Assembly (NCBI RefSeq): GCF_014199915.1
Contig: NZ_JACHOO010000003.1
Location: forward strand, 387,690 to 451,689
Source: Prosthecomicrobium pneumaticum
Lineage (GTDB): Bacteria; Pseudomonadota; Alphaproteobacteria; Rhizobiales; Kaistiaceae
Length of the DNA stretch: 64,000 bases
Direction of reading: 5' to 3'
The notes under the pieces were generated by a model. It was not told where the DNA came from. It saw nothing but the letters and a program-made list of their open reading frames with translations, and searched no databases. Of the stretch, positions 50,775 to 57,340 are shown one piece after another. Each line of letters opens with the position of its first letter. The stretch's first letter is position 1. A program made the translations under genes and the position numbers.

Positions 50775-50803
50775 CGGACTCTCCAGGCGGTCGGTAGAAG
50801 GCA

Positions 50804-51304
50804 TCAATGGAAGCGTTCGCGGCCGGGCCGGCTGGCGATGTCGCCGATCACGGCGGCCGGAACGGGGATGAGGAAATGGCCGCTCTCGGCGAGCGCCGCG
50901 GCGAAGTCTTTCGCCGCTGCGCGGACCGCGGCGACGCCCTCCGGCCGGACGAGGCCGGCGAGGGCGGCCTCGAGGCTCGCCGCATCGCGGCTCTGGCAGG
51001 CGGCGATCATCGAGACGGCGAAGCACTCGTCGCGGCAGAGCCGCGGGCAGCCGAAGGTCGAGAGCGTCGCCGGCCGGTCCATGTGGCTGCGCAGCGCGCC
51101 GATCCAGCGGGCGAGCGCGGCGACGATGCGCGGGCTGTCGGACGCGCCGATCTCCTCGACATAGAGCTCGGCGGCGAGTTCCCAGCAGGTCGCCGATTCG
51201 CGGTCATAGCCGGTCATGAAACGGCGGAAGCCCTCGATCACGAGCTTTTCCGGCCCGCGGTCGAGATAACGGCAGGCCATGCCGCAGGCACGCTGCGCCG
51301 TCAT
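50804..51304 (-). CDS. Cys-rich protein of unknown function heading the imelysin operon
   Basis: The 166-residue product has seven or more Cys residues (RACGMACRYL, ATCWEL, FGCPRLCRDECFAVS, AACQS), a pattern suited to a metal or Fe-S site, and is mostly helical without a signal peptide. I do not recognise a family. It is the first gene of the reverse imelysin operon, 30 bases before the IrpA start, so it may be an intracellular iron-handling or regulatory protein (inference). Confidence 0.7.
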   Translation of the reverse strand: MTAQRACGMACRYLDRGPEKLVIEGFRRFMTGYDRESATCWELAAELYVEEIGASDSPRIVAALARWIGALRSHMDRPATLSTFGCPRLCRDECFAVSMIAACQSRDAASLEAALAGLVRPEGVAAVRAAAKDFAAALAESGHFLIPVPAAVIGDIASRPGRERFH

Positions 51305-51470
51305 CGGACGATCCCGCCGCGGCAGGGAGAAACAACAGGGCTCATCGGTGGCTCCGCTCGGCGAGGTTCAAGGTCCCGCCGTCCAAATCCGGCCGTCCAG
51401 GAGCGCGGTGCCACCGCGCATCGCGTCACTCTTCGGTTCTGCCGACCCTTGAGTCAAGCCGCCGGCTGCA

Positions 51471-51494
51471 CCTTGAAATTATTCTATTTCAAGG
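51471..51494. promoter_or_regulatory. Perfect inverted repeat, iron-responsive (Irr/ICE-like) site candidate
   Basis: CCTTGAAAT-TATTCT-ATTTCAAGG has perfect 9-bp arms. Its core TTGAAATTATTCTATT agrees at 12 of 16 positions with the ICE form TTAGAATTATTCTAAA bound by Irr in rhizobia. It lies upstream of the reverse imelysin operon, near a TTGACT (51457-51452 on the reverse strand). A weaker palindrome CTTGA-G-TCAAG is at 51448-51458. Confidence 0.5.
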
Positions 51495-51607
51495 GCTTAC
51501 CGCTATGTCCTTCGACTTCTCCGCTTTTCGGCGGAACCGGGACCCCGGACGGCCGCGGCCGAATGTCCGGGCCGCCGGTCATGGCGCATTCCCGGCTTGC
51601 ACTCTTC

Positions 51608-51625
51608 GAAATGATATAACATAAC
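51608..51625 (+). promoter_or_regulatory. Zur-box-like operator over the znu promoter
   Basis: GAAATGATATAACATAAC matches at about 14 of 18 positions the alphaproteobacterial Zur form GAAATGTTATAACATTTC, 26 bases before the His-rich gene. TTGCAC (51597-51602) and CATAAC (51620-51625) at 17-base spacing make a plausible promoter inside it, so zinc-bound Zur would block transcription of the zinc importer. Otherwise this 346-base gap holds only the repeat above. Confidence 0.6.
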
Positions 51626-51650
51626 ACCGGCAACGAAGACGGAGCGGCCG

Positions 51651-51992
51651 ATGCCGGGCGGACCAGAACAGAACGAGCGGGACCGGCGGGGCGGCGGGAC
51701 GGCAGGGCAGGGCGTACACCTCCATGCCGAAACACACACTCATGCCCATGCCCATGCCCATGCCCATGTTCACGCCCACGGCCCGGCCGGGCGCTCCGCG
51801 CAGGCGGGTGCGGCGGCGCATGCGCATGCCGGCTCGCAGGATGCCGCGCACGTCCTGTCGGGACCGGGCGCCGCGGCGGCACGCGAACGGCCCGGCCTTT
51901 CGGCCTTCGCGGCCTCGGCGCTCGATCGCATGGCGGTGGCCGCGGTGCTCGTCGGCCTCGTCTGGATCGCCATTCTCTGGGCGGTGGGCTGA
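51651..51992 (+). CDS. His-rich single-pass membrane protein heading the zinc operon
   Basis: The 113-residue product has an N-terminal His-Ala run (HLHAETHTHAHAHAHAHVHAHG and AAHAHAG) and one C-terminal membrane helix (MAVAAVLVGLVWIAILWAVG), with no other domain. The His cluster suggests zinc binding at the membrane beside ZnuCB. The His run is encoded by a CATGCC hexamer repeat. It starts the operon under the Zur-like box, with znuC 1 base after its stop. Function is unproven and I know no close family. Confidence 0.75.
   Translation: MPGGPEQNERDRRGGGTAGQGVHLHAETHTHAHAHAHAHVHAHGPAGRSAQAGAAAHAHAGSQDAAHVLSGPGAAAARERPGLSAFAASALDRMAVAAVLVGLVWIAILWAVG
51741..51768 (+). repeat. CATGCC hexamer tandem repeat inside the His-rich gene
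   Basis: Four perfect CATGCC units and a fifth partial (CATGTT) encode His-Ala pairs. Slippage would change the number of His residues without altering frame. Confidence 0.85.
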
Positions 51993-51993
51993 G

Positions 51994-52740
51994 ATGAACG
52001 AGGCGCCATCCATCCGGCTCGACAATGTCACGCTCGCCTACCGGCGGCATCCGGCCGTGCATCATCTCTCGGGGACCTTCCGGCCCGGCTCGTTCACGGC
52101 GATCGTCGGGCCGAACGGCGCCGGCAAGTCGACGCTCCTGAAGGGTATCACCGGCGAGATCCGTGTCGAGGACGGCCGCATCGAGCTCGCCGGCATCGAC
52201 CGGCGCGACGTCGCCTATCTCCCGCAGGCGAGCGAACTCGACCGCTCGTTCCCGATCACCGTCGCCGATCTGGTCGCGACCGGGTTGTGGCGCCGCGTCG
52301 GCGCCTTCCGCCGGATCGGCCGGGAGGGCCGGGCCGAGGCCGAGGCGGCGATCGCCGCGGTGGGCCTGTCGGGCTTCGAGGGGCGGGCGATCGGCACGCT
52401 GTCGGGCGGCCAGATGCAGCGCGCGCTGTTCGCCCGCATGCTGGTGCAGGACGCGCGGCTGCTGCTGCTCGACGAACCCTTCACCGCGATCGACGCGAAG
52501 ACGACGGCGGACCTTCTGGCGCTCGTCCACCGCTGGCACGGCGAGGGCCGCACCCTCGTCGCGGTCCTGCACGATTTCGATCTCGTCCGCGCCCATATCC
52601 CGGAGACGCTGCTGATCGCCCGCGAGCCGGTCGCCTGGGGGCCGACCGCCGAGGCGCTGTCGCCCGACAATCTCGTCCGCGCCCGTGCCATGCACGAGGC
52701 CTTCATGGACGACGCCCTCGCCTGCGGGAGGGCGGCATGA
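51994..52740 (+). CDS. znuC: Zinc ABC importer ATPase
   Basis: The 248-residue product has Walker A GPNGAGKSTLLK (around residue 40), LSGGQMQRALFARMLVQ (signature), LLLLDEPFTAID (Walker B) and VLHDFDLV (H-loop). The form fits the zinc/manganese (cation) importer ATPases. Start is 1 base after the His-rich gene and it overlaps znuB by ATGA. Assignment to zinc comes from the His-rich ZnuA and Zur-like box. Confidence 0.92.
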   Translation: MNEAPSIRLDNVTLAYRRHPAVHHLSGTFRPGSFTAIVGPNGAGKSTLLKGITGEIRVEDGRIELAGIDRRDVAYLPQASELDRSFPITVADLVATGLWRRVGAFRRIGREGRAEAEAAIAAVGLSGFEGRAIGTLSGGQMQRALFARMLVQDARLLLLDEPFTAIDAKTTADLLALVHRWHGEGRTLVAVLHDFDLVRAHIPETLLIAREPVAWGPTAEALSPDNLVRARAMHEAFMDDALACGRAA

Positions 52741-53609
52741 GCCTTCCGGATCTCCTCTTCGGCCCCTTCGTCGAGTTCGGCTTCATGCGGCGGGCGCTCG
52801 CCGGGTGTCTCGCCCTCGCGCTCTCCGGCGCGCCGATCGGCACCTTCCTGATCCTGCGGCGGATGAGCCTGATGGGCGACGTGATGGCGCACGCCATCCT
52901 GCCGGGCGCGGCGATCGGCTTCCTGCTCTCCGGCTTCTCGCTCGTCGCGATGACGATCGGCGGCACGATCGCCGGGCTCGCCGTCGCGCTCGGTGCCGGC
53001 GTGATCGCCCGGGCGACGCCGCTGCGCGAGGATGCGAGCCTCGCCGCCTTCTATCTCGTCTCGCTGGCGCTCGGCGTCGCCATCGTCTCGACGCGCGGCT
53101 CGAATGTCGACCTGCTGCACGTGCTGTTCGGCAATGTGCTCGCGCTCGACGACGCGGCGCTCTATCTCGTCGGGGGGATCGCGACGGTCACGCTCCTCTC
53201 GGTCGCCGCCGTCTATCGCGCGCTCGTCGTCGAGTGTTTCAACCCGGCCTTTCTGCGCGCGGTCGGCGGGGGCGGCGGCATCGTCCACCTCCTCTTCCTG
53301 ACGCTCGTCGTGCTCAATCTCGTCGGCGGCTTCAACGCGCTCGGCACGCTGATGGTGGTCGGGCTGATCGTCCTGCCGGCGGCGGCCGCGACCTTCTGGG
53401 CCGAGTCCATCGCCGGCCGGATCGCCGCTTCGGCACTGCTCGGCCTCGCCGCCTCCTATGCCGGCCTCGTCGTTTCCTACCATGCCGGCCTGCCCGCCTC
53501 GCCCTCGATCATCCTCGTCGCCGGCGGGCTCTACGTCCTGTCGATCCTCTTCGGCCGCTTCGGAGGGCTCGTCCCCCGCGCCCTCCGTCTGCGGCATCTC
53601 GAAGCCTGA
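52737..53609 (+). CDS. znuB: Zinc ABC importer permease
   Basis: The 290-residue product has eight or nine membrane helices and the ABC-3 permease pieces MGDVMAHAILPGAAIGF (around residue 46), STRGSNVDLLHVLFGNVLAL and NLVGGFNALGTLMVVGLIVLPAAAATFWA (around 200). It overlaps znuC and precedes znuA by 25 bases. Confidence 0.93.
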   Translation: MSLPDLLFGPFVEFGFMRRALAGCLALALSGAPIGTFLILRRMSLMGDVMAHAILPGAAIGFLLSGFSLVAMTIGGTIAGLAVALGAGVIARATPLREDASLAAFYLVSLALGVAIVSTRGSNVDLLHVLFGNVLALDDAALYLVGGIATVTLLSVAAVYRALVVECFNPAFLRAVGGGGGIVHLLFLTLVVLNLVGGFNALGTLMVVGLIVLPAAAATFWAESIAGRIAASALLGLAASYAGLVVSYHAGLPASPSIILVAGGLYVLSILFGRFGGLVPRALRLRHLEA

Positions 53610-53634
53610 AGTCCTCCAGAACAAGGATTCTGCC

Positions 53635-54630
53635 ATGCTGAAGACGGCATTCCGGCGGTCTCTCCTCGCCGCCGCGCTCGTGCTCACGCCGCTCGCCGCG
53701 CAGGCGGCCGAGAAGCCGAAAGTGGTGGCGAGCTTCTCGATCCTCGGCGATCTCGTGCACCAGATCGCCGGCGACGACGTCGACCTCACCGTGCTCGTCG
53801 GCCCCGACGGCGACGCGCACACCTATGAGCCGACGCCTGCGGATGCGAAGGCGCTCGGCGCGGCCGATGTGGTGGTGGTCAACGGCCTCGGTCTCGAGGG
53901 TTTCATGCCGCGCCTCCTCTCGGCCTCGGGCTTCAAGGGCCGCGAGATCGTCGCCTCGGAAGGCGTGACGCCGCGCCTCTTCACCCCCGAGGAGGCGGCG
54001 CACGAAGAGGCCGAGGAAGCCGAGGCGGGCCACGACCACGCGGATCACGATCATGACCATGATCACGACGCCGCGCATGCCGGCCACGATCACGGCCCGC
54101 AGGATCCGCACGCCTGGCAGAGCCTCTCGAACGGCGTGATCTACGCCCGCAACATCCTCGCCGGCCTGTCGGCCGCCGATCCCGACCATGCCGCCGAGTA
54201 CAAGACGCGGGCGGACGCGCTGATCGCGACGATGGAGACGCTCGACAAGACGCTGAAGGCCGAGTTCGCGGCGATCCCTGAGGAGCGCCGCCGGATCGTC
54301 ACCTCGCACGACGCCTTCGGCTATTTCGGCCAGGCCTATGGCATCGAATTCATCGCCCCGCAGGGCATGAGCACGGAATCGGAGGCCTCCGCCGCCGATG
54401 TCGCGGCGATCGTCCGGCAGATCCGCGACGAGCACATTTCGGCTCTGTTCGTCGAGAACATCACCGATCCGCGGCTGATCGAGCAGATCGCCCGCGAGAC
54501 CGGGCTGAAGGCCGGCGGCGAGCTGTTCTCCGACGCGCTGTCGCCGCCCTCGGGCCCGGCGGCAACCTATATCGCGATGTTCGAGAACAATTCGAAGAAA
54601 CTCCTCGCCGCGCTCGCCGCGACGAACTGA
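53635..54630 (+). CDS. znuA: Periplasmic zinc-binding protein
   Basis: The 331-residue product has a signal (MLKTAFRRSLLAAALVLTPLAAQA), the metal His residues in GDAHTYEPTP, DPHAWQSLSN and SHDAFGYFG, and an acidic/His-rich loop (GHDHADHDHDHDHDAAHAGHDHG) around residues 128-155. This loop is diagnostic of zinc rather than manganese binders. Placing znuA last in one operon with the ATPase and permease differs from the divergent znuA of E. coli. Confidence 0.93.
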   Translation: MLKTAFRRSLLAAALVLTPLAAQAAEKPKVVASFSILGDLVHQIAGDDVDLTVLVGPDGDAHTYEPTPADAKALGAADVVVVNGLGLEGFMPRLLSASGFKGREIVASEGVTPRLFTPEEAAHEEAEEAEAGHDHADHDHDHDHDAAHAGHDHGPQDPHAWQSLSNGVIYARNILAGLSAADPDHAAEYKTRADALIATMETLDKTLKAEFAAIPEERRRIVTSHDAFGYFGQAYGIEFIAPQGMSTESEASAADVAAIVRQIRDEHISALFVENITDPRLIEQIARETGLKAGGELFSDALSPPSGPAATYIAMFENNSKKLLAALAATN

Positions 54631-54636
54631 GAGCGA

Positions 54637-54710
54637 CGGGACGGTCCGGCAACGGGCCGTCCCGCCTGCCCCGAGCAAACGTCGCCCCGGCCTCCGTGCC
54701 CGGGGCGTTT
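54637..54710. terminator. Two terminator-like hairpins between znuA and kdgK
   Basis: GGGACGG...CCGTCCC (54638-54663, with inner wobble pairs) is followed by CGCCCCGG...CCGGGGCG (54683-54707), flanked by AAACG and TTT. The second has short A/T ends on both sides and can serve the convergent kdgK. Confidence 0.6.
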
Positions 54711-54743
54711 CCGACCGGGGCGACCGGCGAACCCTCTCCGGCC

Positions 54744-54768
54744 GTCATCCCCGCGAAGGCGGGATCCA
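54744..54768. repeat. Intergenic palindromic repeat of the GTCATCCCCGCGAA type
   Basis: GTCATCCCCGCGAAGGCGGGATCCA contains CCCGC-GAAG-GCGGG. This form is common as an interspersed element in proteobacterial genomes (established). Only one copy is in the window. Confidence 0.55.
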
Positions 54769-54788
54769 TGCACCATGAGACATCGCGC

Positions 54789-55715
54789 TTACGAAGAGCC
54801 CCGCGCGAGCGCGGCGAGCACCCATTCGCGCCGCGGCATCGGCGCCACCGCGCCATAGCCCTCGGTCGACAGGCCGGCGGCGGCATTGGCGTAGCGGGCC
54901 GCGGCGAAGGGGTCGCCGCCCGCCAGATACTCCGCCATGAAGGCGCCGTCGAAGGTGTCGCCGGCGCCGGTCGCATCGAGCGGCTTCACCCGGATCGCCG
55001 GCACCGTCTCGCGCCGCCTGGCGGTCGCGACGAGCGCGCCGTCCGGCCCCATCGTCACGATGGCGATCGAGGGGCCGAGGCGCAGGTAGAAATCGACGAT
55101 CTCCTCCGGCCGCTCGAGCCCGGTCAGATCGCGCGCATCCTCGATCGAGGTCTTGACGATGGTCGACATCGCCACCGCCGCGTGGATCGTCGCCCGTGCC
55201 CGGTCGATCGGCCAGAGCCGCAGCCGCAGATTGGTGTCGTAGAACACGCCGACCCCGGCGCTCCGCGCGACGCGGAGCGCGGCGAAGACGAGATCGGCGG
55301 CGCCCGACGAAATCGCCTGGCTGATGCCCGAGGTGTGCAGCATCTTCGCGCCGCGGATATAGGCCTCGGGCAGATCGGCCGGGCCGAGCCGGCTCGCCGC
55401 CGACCCGGCGCGGCGATAGGAGAAGACGTGGCCGCTCTCGTCGTGGCTGACGAAATAGAGGCCGGTATAGGCGCCGCCGTCGCGCTTCACCGTCGAGGTG
55501 TCGATGCCCTCGCGCGCCCAGAGATCGAGGAAGGACTGGCCGAACGGATCGGCGCCGACCGCCGTGAAATAGCCGACCGAGGCGCCCTGGCGGGCGGCCG
55601 CGATGGCGCAGTTCGAGGTGTCGCCGCCATGGCCGGGCAGGAAGGCCTCGGAGCCCTTCGCCTGGTTGAGCTCGAAGAGCGGCTCGCCGATCGAGACGAT
55701 GTCGGGCTGCGCCAT
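54789..55715 (-). CDS. kdgK: 2-keto-3-deoxygluconate kinase (PfkB family)
   Basis: The 308-residue product has SIGEPLFELNQ (start), GGDTSNCAIAAARQGASVGY (substrate Gly-Gly region), NLRLRLWP (KDG binding) and the catalytic TGAGDTFDGAF (Asp around residue 248). It phosphorylates 2-keto-3-deoxygluconate in hexuronate and Entner-Doudoroff metabolism. PfkB members share folds, so a related 2-keto-3-deoxy sugar is possible. It is a lone gene, opposite to the NUDIX gene. Confidence 0.88.
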   Translation of the reverse strand: MAQPDIVSIGEPLFELNQAKGSEAFLPGHGGDTSNCAIAAARQGASVGYFTAVGADPFGQSFLDLWAREGIDTSTVKRDGGAYTGLYFVSHDESGHVFSYRRAGSAASRLGPADLPEAYIRGAKMLHTSGISQAISSGAADLVFAALRVARSAGVGVFYDTNLRLRLWPIDRARATIHAAVAMSTIVKTSIEDARDLTGLERPEEIVDFYLRLGPSIAIVTMGPDGALVATARRRETVPAIRVKPLDATGAGDTFDGAFMAEYLAGGDPFAAARYANAAAGLSTEGYGAVAPMPRREWVLAALARGSS

Positions 55716-55813
55716 GCCGATTCCTCCGTTGAGGCCCCTTCATGGCCGGCCCGCCGCCGCGCTTCAAGTGTCGCGGGGCTGATCGGCGCGGCGGGACGCG
55801 CTAGCATGCCGCC

Positions 55814-56275
55814 ATGCGGCGACTCATCCGGCCCCTCGTCCTCGTCCATGCCCGGCTCACCCGGGCGATGACGCTCGGCGTGCGCGCCGCCGCCTTCGAC
55901 GCGGACGGCCGCGTCTTCCTGGTGCGCCATTCCTATGTGCCGGGCTGGTACATGCCGGGCGGCGGCGTCGAGCCGGGCGAGAGCGCGGCGACCGCGCTCG
56001 ACCGCGAGCTCGCCGAGGAGGGCGGCATCGTCCGCTCGCAGCCGGCGGAGCTGTTCGGCTTCTACTGGAACCGCCGCGAAGGGCGGGCGCGCGACCATGT
56101 CGCGCTCTATGTCTGCCGCGCCGTGCGGATCGAGCGGCCGCCGGCGATCCCCAACCGCGAGATCGTCGAGGCCGGCTTCTTCTCCCCCGACGCCCTGCCG
56201 CCCGACACGACGGCCGCGACGCGCCGCCGGCTCGACGAGGTGCTCACCGGGGCGCCGCGTTCCGACGTCTGGTGA
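55814..56275 (+). CDS. NUDIX hydrolase
   Basis: The 153-residue product has an intact NUDIX box GGGVEPGESAATALDRELAEEGGI (around residues 54-77) following MTLGVRAAAFDADGRVFLVRHSYVPGWYMPGG. The substrate is unknown. It is divergent from kdgK with 98 bases between. Confidence 0.85.
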   Translation: MRRLIRPLVLVHARLTRAMTLGVRAAAFDADGRVFLVRHSYVPGWYMPGGGVEPGESAATALDRELAEEGGIVRSQPAELFGFYWNRREGRARDHVALYVCRAVRIERPPAIPNREIVEAGFFSPDALPPDTTAATRRRLDEVLTGAPRSDVW

Positions 56276-56379
56276 GCGTGCTTTACGGCGCCCCCGCCGC
56301 GTGATAATTGCGCCGCCGGTCTTCAGCCTGGAACGGACGCATGGCGCGCCGGCTTGATCTGCGACGACGACGGGAAGGT

Positions 56380-56396
56380 CGTGACGAGACGTCACG
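56380..56396. promoter_or_regulatory. 17-bp perfect inverted repeat before the acetyltransferase
   Basis: CGTGACG-AGA-CGTCACG has perfect 7-bp arms, about 85 bases before the GNAT start. It may be an operator. No regulator is nearby. Nothing else is seen in the 205-base gap. Confidence 0.4.
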
Positions 56397-56480
56397 CGCC
56401 GTCCTTCTCGCGTTCGCACCGGCCGGCGTCTGAGGCGCATGTCGGCGGCGCACGCCCGCTCAGCCGACAGAAGCGCCATC

Positions 56481-56978
56481 ATGATCCAGCACCCCTACAA
56501 TATCCTCGCCGAGCGGCCGGTCGACGCCGCCGCGATCGACAGCCTGCACGAGCTCGCCTTCGGGCCGGGCCGCTTCGCCCGCGCCGCCTCGATCCTGCGC
56601 GAGGGGACCGCGCACGACGCGGCGCTCTCCTTCGTCGCGCTCGCCGGCGAGCGGATGATCGGCTCGGTCCGGCTGACGCCGATCCGCATCGGCGGACGGC
56701 CGGCGCTGCTGCTCGGGCCGCTCGCCGTGGTGCCGGAGTGGAAGGGGCGCGGCGCCGGCAAGGCGCTGATGCGGACTGCCGTCGCCGCGGCGGCCGCCGC
56801 CGGTCATCAGGTCATCCTGCTCGTCGGCGACGAGCCCTATTACGGGCCGTTCGGCTTCCGGCCGCTCGCGCCCTACCGGATCACCCTGCCGGCGCCCGCC
56901 GACCCGGCCCGCGTGCTCGTCTGCGGCCTCGTCGAAGGTGCTCTCGACGGGCTGTCCGGCATGGCGACCCGCGCTTAG
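56481..56978 (+). CDS. GNAT-family N-acetyltransferase
   Basis: The 165-residue product has the acetyl-CoA signature LGPLAVVPEWKGRGAGKALM (around residues 75-95, RGxGxA), then YYGPFGFRPLAPY near the end, as in YhbS-like acetyltransferases. Substrate unknown. I start at the ATG at 56481; an upstream in-frame ATG at 56439 with GAGG is an alternative. Confidence 0.8.
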   Translation: MIQHPYNILAERPVDAAAIDSLHELAFGPGRFARAASILREGTAHDAALSFVALAGERMIGSVRLTPIRIGGRPALLLGPLAVVPEWKGRGAGKALMRTAVAAAAAAGHQVILLVGDEPYYGPFGFRPLAPYRITLPAPADPARVLVCGLVEGALDGLSGMATRA

Positions 56979-57030
56979 CCGGAGCAGCGTTTTCCCTGCT
57001 GCCGCGTTGGGCGCGGCGAGGAGAAGGCGG

Positions 57031-57333
57031 ATGGCGCGGAACGACGCAAGGCGGCTGAACGAGGAGCTCGACGGGCTGATCGAGGGCCTTCCCGCATGGA
57101 TCGGCCGGCCGGTGCGGGCCCTGCGCGATCCATCCTGGCGGCTCGTTCGGCTCCCCGTCGCGATCCTGCTGATCGCGGCGGGGTTCGTCGGCTTCCTGCC
57201 GGTGCTCGGCTTCTGGATGATCCCGCTCGGCCTGATCCTCATTGCCCAGGACGTGCCGTTCCTGCAGCGGCCGATTCTTGCCGCCCTGCTCTGGGCGAAG
57301 CGGCAATGGCGACGCTGGCGCGGCGAGGGCTGA
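57031..57333 (+). CDS. Small membrane protein (PGPGW-like)
   Basis: The 100-residue product has one or two membrane helices (LVRLPVAILLIAAGFVGFLPVLGFWMIPLGLILIAQD) and basic ends (AKRQWRRWRGEG). The LPVLGFWMIPLGL segment resembles small PGPGW proteins of unknown function. Start follows GGCGAGGAGAAGGCGG. Convergent to the 57341 gene. Confidence 0.65.
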   Translation: MARNDARRLNEELDGLIEGLPAWIGRPVRALRDPSWRLVRLPVAILLIAAGFVGFLPVLGFWMIPLGLILIAQDVPFLQRPILAALLWAKRQWRRWRGEG

Positions 57334-57340
57334 AGGCCGG

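Noticed and set aside
51741-51768. CRISPR-like tandem repeat
   Set aside because: Units are 6 bases with no spacers and lie in frame inside the His-rich gene.
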